Positions 4,019-5,819 of a stretch of 5,819 bases of DNA are shown here, in pieces; the first letter of the stretch is position 1, and each line of letters opens with the position of its first letter. The notes beneath the pieces were generated by a model, which had not been told where the DNA came from, made no database searches, and was given only the letters and a program-made list of their open reading frames with translations. The DNA is taken from assembly GCA_964614585.1 (NCBI GenBank), contig CAZTLW010000140.1, forward strand, positions 1 to 5,819. The letters run 5' to 3'. Both the position numbers and the translations under genes were made by a program. This DNA is from JAHEFX01 sp964614585. GTDB taxonomy: Bacteria; Actinomycetota; Acidimicrobiia; Spongiisociales; JAENVV01.

Positions 4019-5434
4019 GTGACCGACGATCTCGGCAAACCCGGTGAGGAATGCGGCGTCTTCGGGGTCTGGGCCCCGGGCCAGGACGCCGCCCAACTCA
4101 CCTACTTCGGGTTGTTCGCCCTCCAGCACCGAGGCCAGGAGAGCGCCGGCATCTGCGTCTCCGACGGTGAGACCGCCACCGTCTTCAAGGATCTCGGCCT
4201 CGTCGCCCAGGTGTTCAACGGGGACGTGCTCGCCGCCCTGCCCGGCCACCTCGCCGTCGGCCACACCCGCTACTCCACGACCGGCTCCACCGTGTGGCGC
4301 AACGCCCAGCCCGTGTTCCGCCAGGTCGGCAGCCGCTCGATCGCCTTGGGCCACAACGGCAACCTCACCAACACGGTCCCCCTGGCCCGGGAGCTCGACC
4401 TCTCGGGGGTGACCGACTCCGAGGTGCTGGTGGAGCTCGTCGCCCGGGCCGCCGAGTCGCACCCAGGCCCCGGCGGTCTGGTGGCCTCGCTCGAGGAGGT
4501 CCTGCCCCGGCTGCGAGGCGCCTTCTCCATGGCGGTCATGGACCAGCAGACACTGGTAGGGATCCGCGACCCCTTCGGCTTCCGACCCCTCTGCCTCGGC
4601 AGCCTCCCCGACGGCGGCTGGGTGCTGGCATCGGAGACGGCCGCCCTCGACATCGTGGGCGCCCGCTTCGAACGGGAGCTCGATGCCGGGGAGATGGTGG
4701 TGATCGACGCCGACGGCATCCACAGCCTCCGCCCCTTCGGCCCCGACGCCTCCGACCCCCACCTCTGCGTGTTCGAGTTCGTCTACTTCGCCCGTCCCGA
4801 CTCCCGGCTCTACGCCCAGGACGTGCACGGCGCCCGGGTGCGGATGGGCCGCACGCTGGCCGCCGAGCAACCCGCCGACGCCGACGTCGTCGTCCCCGTC
4901 CCCGAGTCGGGCATCCCGGCCGCCCAGGGCTACGCCGAGGTGGCCGGCCTGCCCTACGAGGACGGGCTCATGAAGAACCGCTACGTGGGACGAACGTTCA
5001 TCGAGCCCACCCAACTGCTGCGGGACCGGGGCATCCGCCTCAAGCTCAACCCGATTCGCTCCACGCTCGAGGGCCGCCGAGTCGTGCTGGTCGACGACTC
5101 CATCGTGCGCGGGTCGACCACCCGCCAACTCGTGGCCATGGTCCGGGAGGCCGGCGCCACCGAGGTCCACCTCCGGGTGTCGTCACCCCCCTACCGCAAC
5201 CCGTGCTTCTACGGGATGGACACCACCGACGAGTCCAAGCTCATCGCCGCCCGCCTCGAGGTCGAGGAGATCCGCGAGCACCTCGGCGCCGACAGCCTCG
5301 GGTACCTGTCGATCGACGGCCTGTTGGCCTCCACCGGCGTCGCCGAGGTGGGATTCTGCACCGCCTGCCTCACCGGCGACTACCCGACCCCGGTGCCGGT
5401 CGGGCAGGGGAAGTTCGCGCTGGAACAGGCGTGA
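4019..5434 (+). CDS. purF: Amidophosphoribosyltransferase (glutamine PRPP amidotransferase)
   Basis: PurF catalyses the first committed step of purine synthesis: PRPP plus glutamine gives 5-phosphoribosylamine. The protein is 471 residues (B. subtilis about 476). The glutaminase domain shows the N-terminal nucleophile C12 in ECGVFGVW, GHTRYSTTGS (81-90) and GHNGNLTN (111-118). The 11 residues before C12 would be a self-cleaved propeptide, as in the B. subtilis enzyme. The synthase domain carries the PRPP loop VVLVDDSIVRGSTT (355-368). C250, C396, C447 and C450 sit where the B. subtilis-type [4Fe-4S] ligands lie, so this is the oxygen-labile Fe-S class rather than the E. coli class. GTG 4019 is chosen because it gives the expected short propeptide; upstream in-frame sequence is repeat-derived. 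The stop overlaps purM by GTGA. Confidence 0.96.
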   Translation: MTDDLGKPGEECGVFGVWAPGQDAAQLTYFGLFALQHRGQESAGICVSDGETATVFKDLGLVAQVFNGDVLAALPGHLAVGHTRYSTTGSTVWRNAQPVFRQVGSRSIALGHNGNLTNTVPLARELDLSGVTDSEVLVELVARAAESHPGPGGLVASLEEVLPRLRGAFSMAVMDQQTLVGIRDPFGFRPLCLGSLPDGGWVLASETAALDIVGARFERELDAGEMVVIDADGIHSLRPFGPDASDPHLCVFEFVYFARPDSRLYAQDVHGARVRMGRTLAAEQPADADVVVPVPESGIPAAQGYAEVAGLPYEDGLMKNRYVGRTFIEPTQLLRDRGIRLKLNPIRSTLEGRRVVLVDDSIVRGSTTRQLVAMVREAGATEVHLRVSSPPYRNPCFYGMDTTDESKLIAARLEVEEIREHLGADSLGYLSIDGLLASTGVAEVGFCTACLTGDYPTPVPVGQGKFALEQA

Positions 5435-5819
5435 GCGAGGCCTACCGGGCGGCCGGCGTCGACGTGGCCGCCGCCGACGCCCTCGTCCGCCGCATCAGCG
5501 GGCCCGTCACCGCCACCTGGGGCCCCGACGTCGTGGGCGGGTTCGGCGGGTTCGCCGCCGGTCTCCGCCTCCCGGCCGGCCTCGACCGGCCCGTCCTCAT
5601 GCTCTCCACCGACGGGGTGGGGACCAAGCTCGACCTGGCGCGCCGGGCCGGTCGGTGGGAGGGGGTCGGCCACGACCTCGTCGCCATGTGCGTCGACGAC
5701 CTCGCCGCCGTCGGCGCCGCCCCGATCGGCTTCGTCGACTACCTCGCCGTGGGCCGACTCGACGCCGCCCGGGACGAGGCGATCGTCCGGTCGGTGGCGG
5801 CCGCCTGCGGGGTCGCCGG
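5431..5819 (+). CDS. purM: Phosphoribosylformylglycinamidine cyclo-ligase (AIR synthetase), 5' part
   Basis: PurM closes the imidazole ring, converting FGAM plus ATP to AIR, the fifth step of purine synthesis. The visible 129 codons are roughly the first third of a protein normally about 345 residues long, and the gene is cut by the right edge. The translation has the family hallmarks in order: YRAAGVDVAAADALV (5-19), VVGGFGGF (34-41), STDGVGTKL (59-67), GHDLVAMCVDDL (80-91), GAAP (95-98) and FVDY (101-104). CVDD replaces the CVND of E. coli, a change I recall as common in actinobacteria. The GTG at 5431 overlaps the purF TGA in GTGA, with only a weak GGAA (5422-5425) upstream, so translation is probably coupled to purF. 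No frameshift or defect is visible. Confidence 0.93.
   Translation, partial: MSEAYRAAGVDVAAADALVRRISGPVTATWGPDVVGGFGGFAAGLRLPAGLDRPVLMLSTDGVGTKLDLARRAGRWEGVGHDLVAMCVDDLAAVGAAPIGFVDYLAVGRLDAARDEAIVRSVAAACGVA

Noticed and set aside
3461..5170. Long minus-strand open frame opposite purF and the intergenic region
   Set aside because: It is a GC-rich antisense shadow. The plus strand encodes a complete, motif-rich PurF, and the minus-strand product has no recognisable domain.

Overview
The window is high-GC (about 70% by eye) and gene-dense. It has GTG starts, ATGA/GTGA stop-start overlaps and TANNNT-type -10 boxes close to start codons. Together these point to an actinobacterium. An acidimicrobial-type lineage is my best guess, but this rests on general character only and no lineage marker was tested.

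Layout. (1) Positions 1-417, minus strand: a type II toxin-antitoxin pair, with a ribbon-helix-helix (MazE-like) antitoxin followed by a MazF/PemK endoribonuclease that runs off the left edge. (2) Positions 418-506: a short divergent promoter region with GTAGG/CTACC repeats upstream of the antitoxin. (3) Positions 507-3591, plus strand: a tightly overlapped three-gene redox operon. It encodes a GlpA-like FAD oxidoreductase with a C-terminal BFD-type [2Fe-2S] domain, a pyridine-nucleotide-disulfide-oxidoreductase-like flavoprotein, and a small four-cysteine DUF1667 protein. (4) Positions 3592-4018: a 427-bp intergenic region packed with repeats. It holds three related G/C-rich hairpins, a larger compound inverted repeat, and heptamer arrays (GTAYYGR) in opposite orientation near its two ends. 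(5) Positions 4019-5819, plus strand: purF (probably a leaderless GTG start) overlapped by purM, which is cut by the right edge.

How the genes work together. The antitoxin and toxin form a self-contained autoregulated module. The redox trio most likely forms an electron-transfer dehydrogenase complex that oxidises glycerol-3-phosphate or a related 2-hydroxy/alpha-hydroxy substrate. The substrate cannot be fixed from this window, because no glycerol kinase, glycerol transporter or regulator is visible. PurF and PurM catalyse steps 1 and 5 of de novo purine biosynthesis. They form an ordinary housekeeping operon that probably has its own promoter just downstream of the repeat block.

The parts most worth a second look are the DUF1667-containing redox trio, whose biochemistry is poorly defined, and the intergenic repeat mosaic, whose modules look like a dispersed repeat family.
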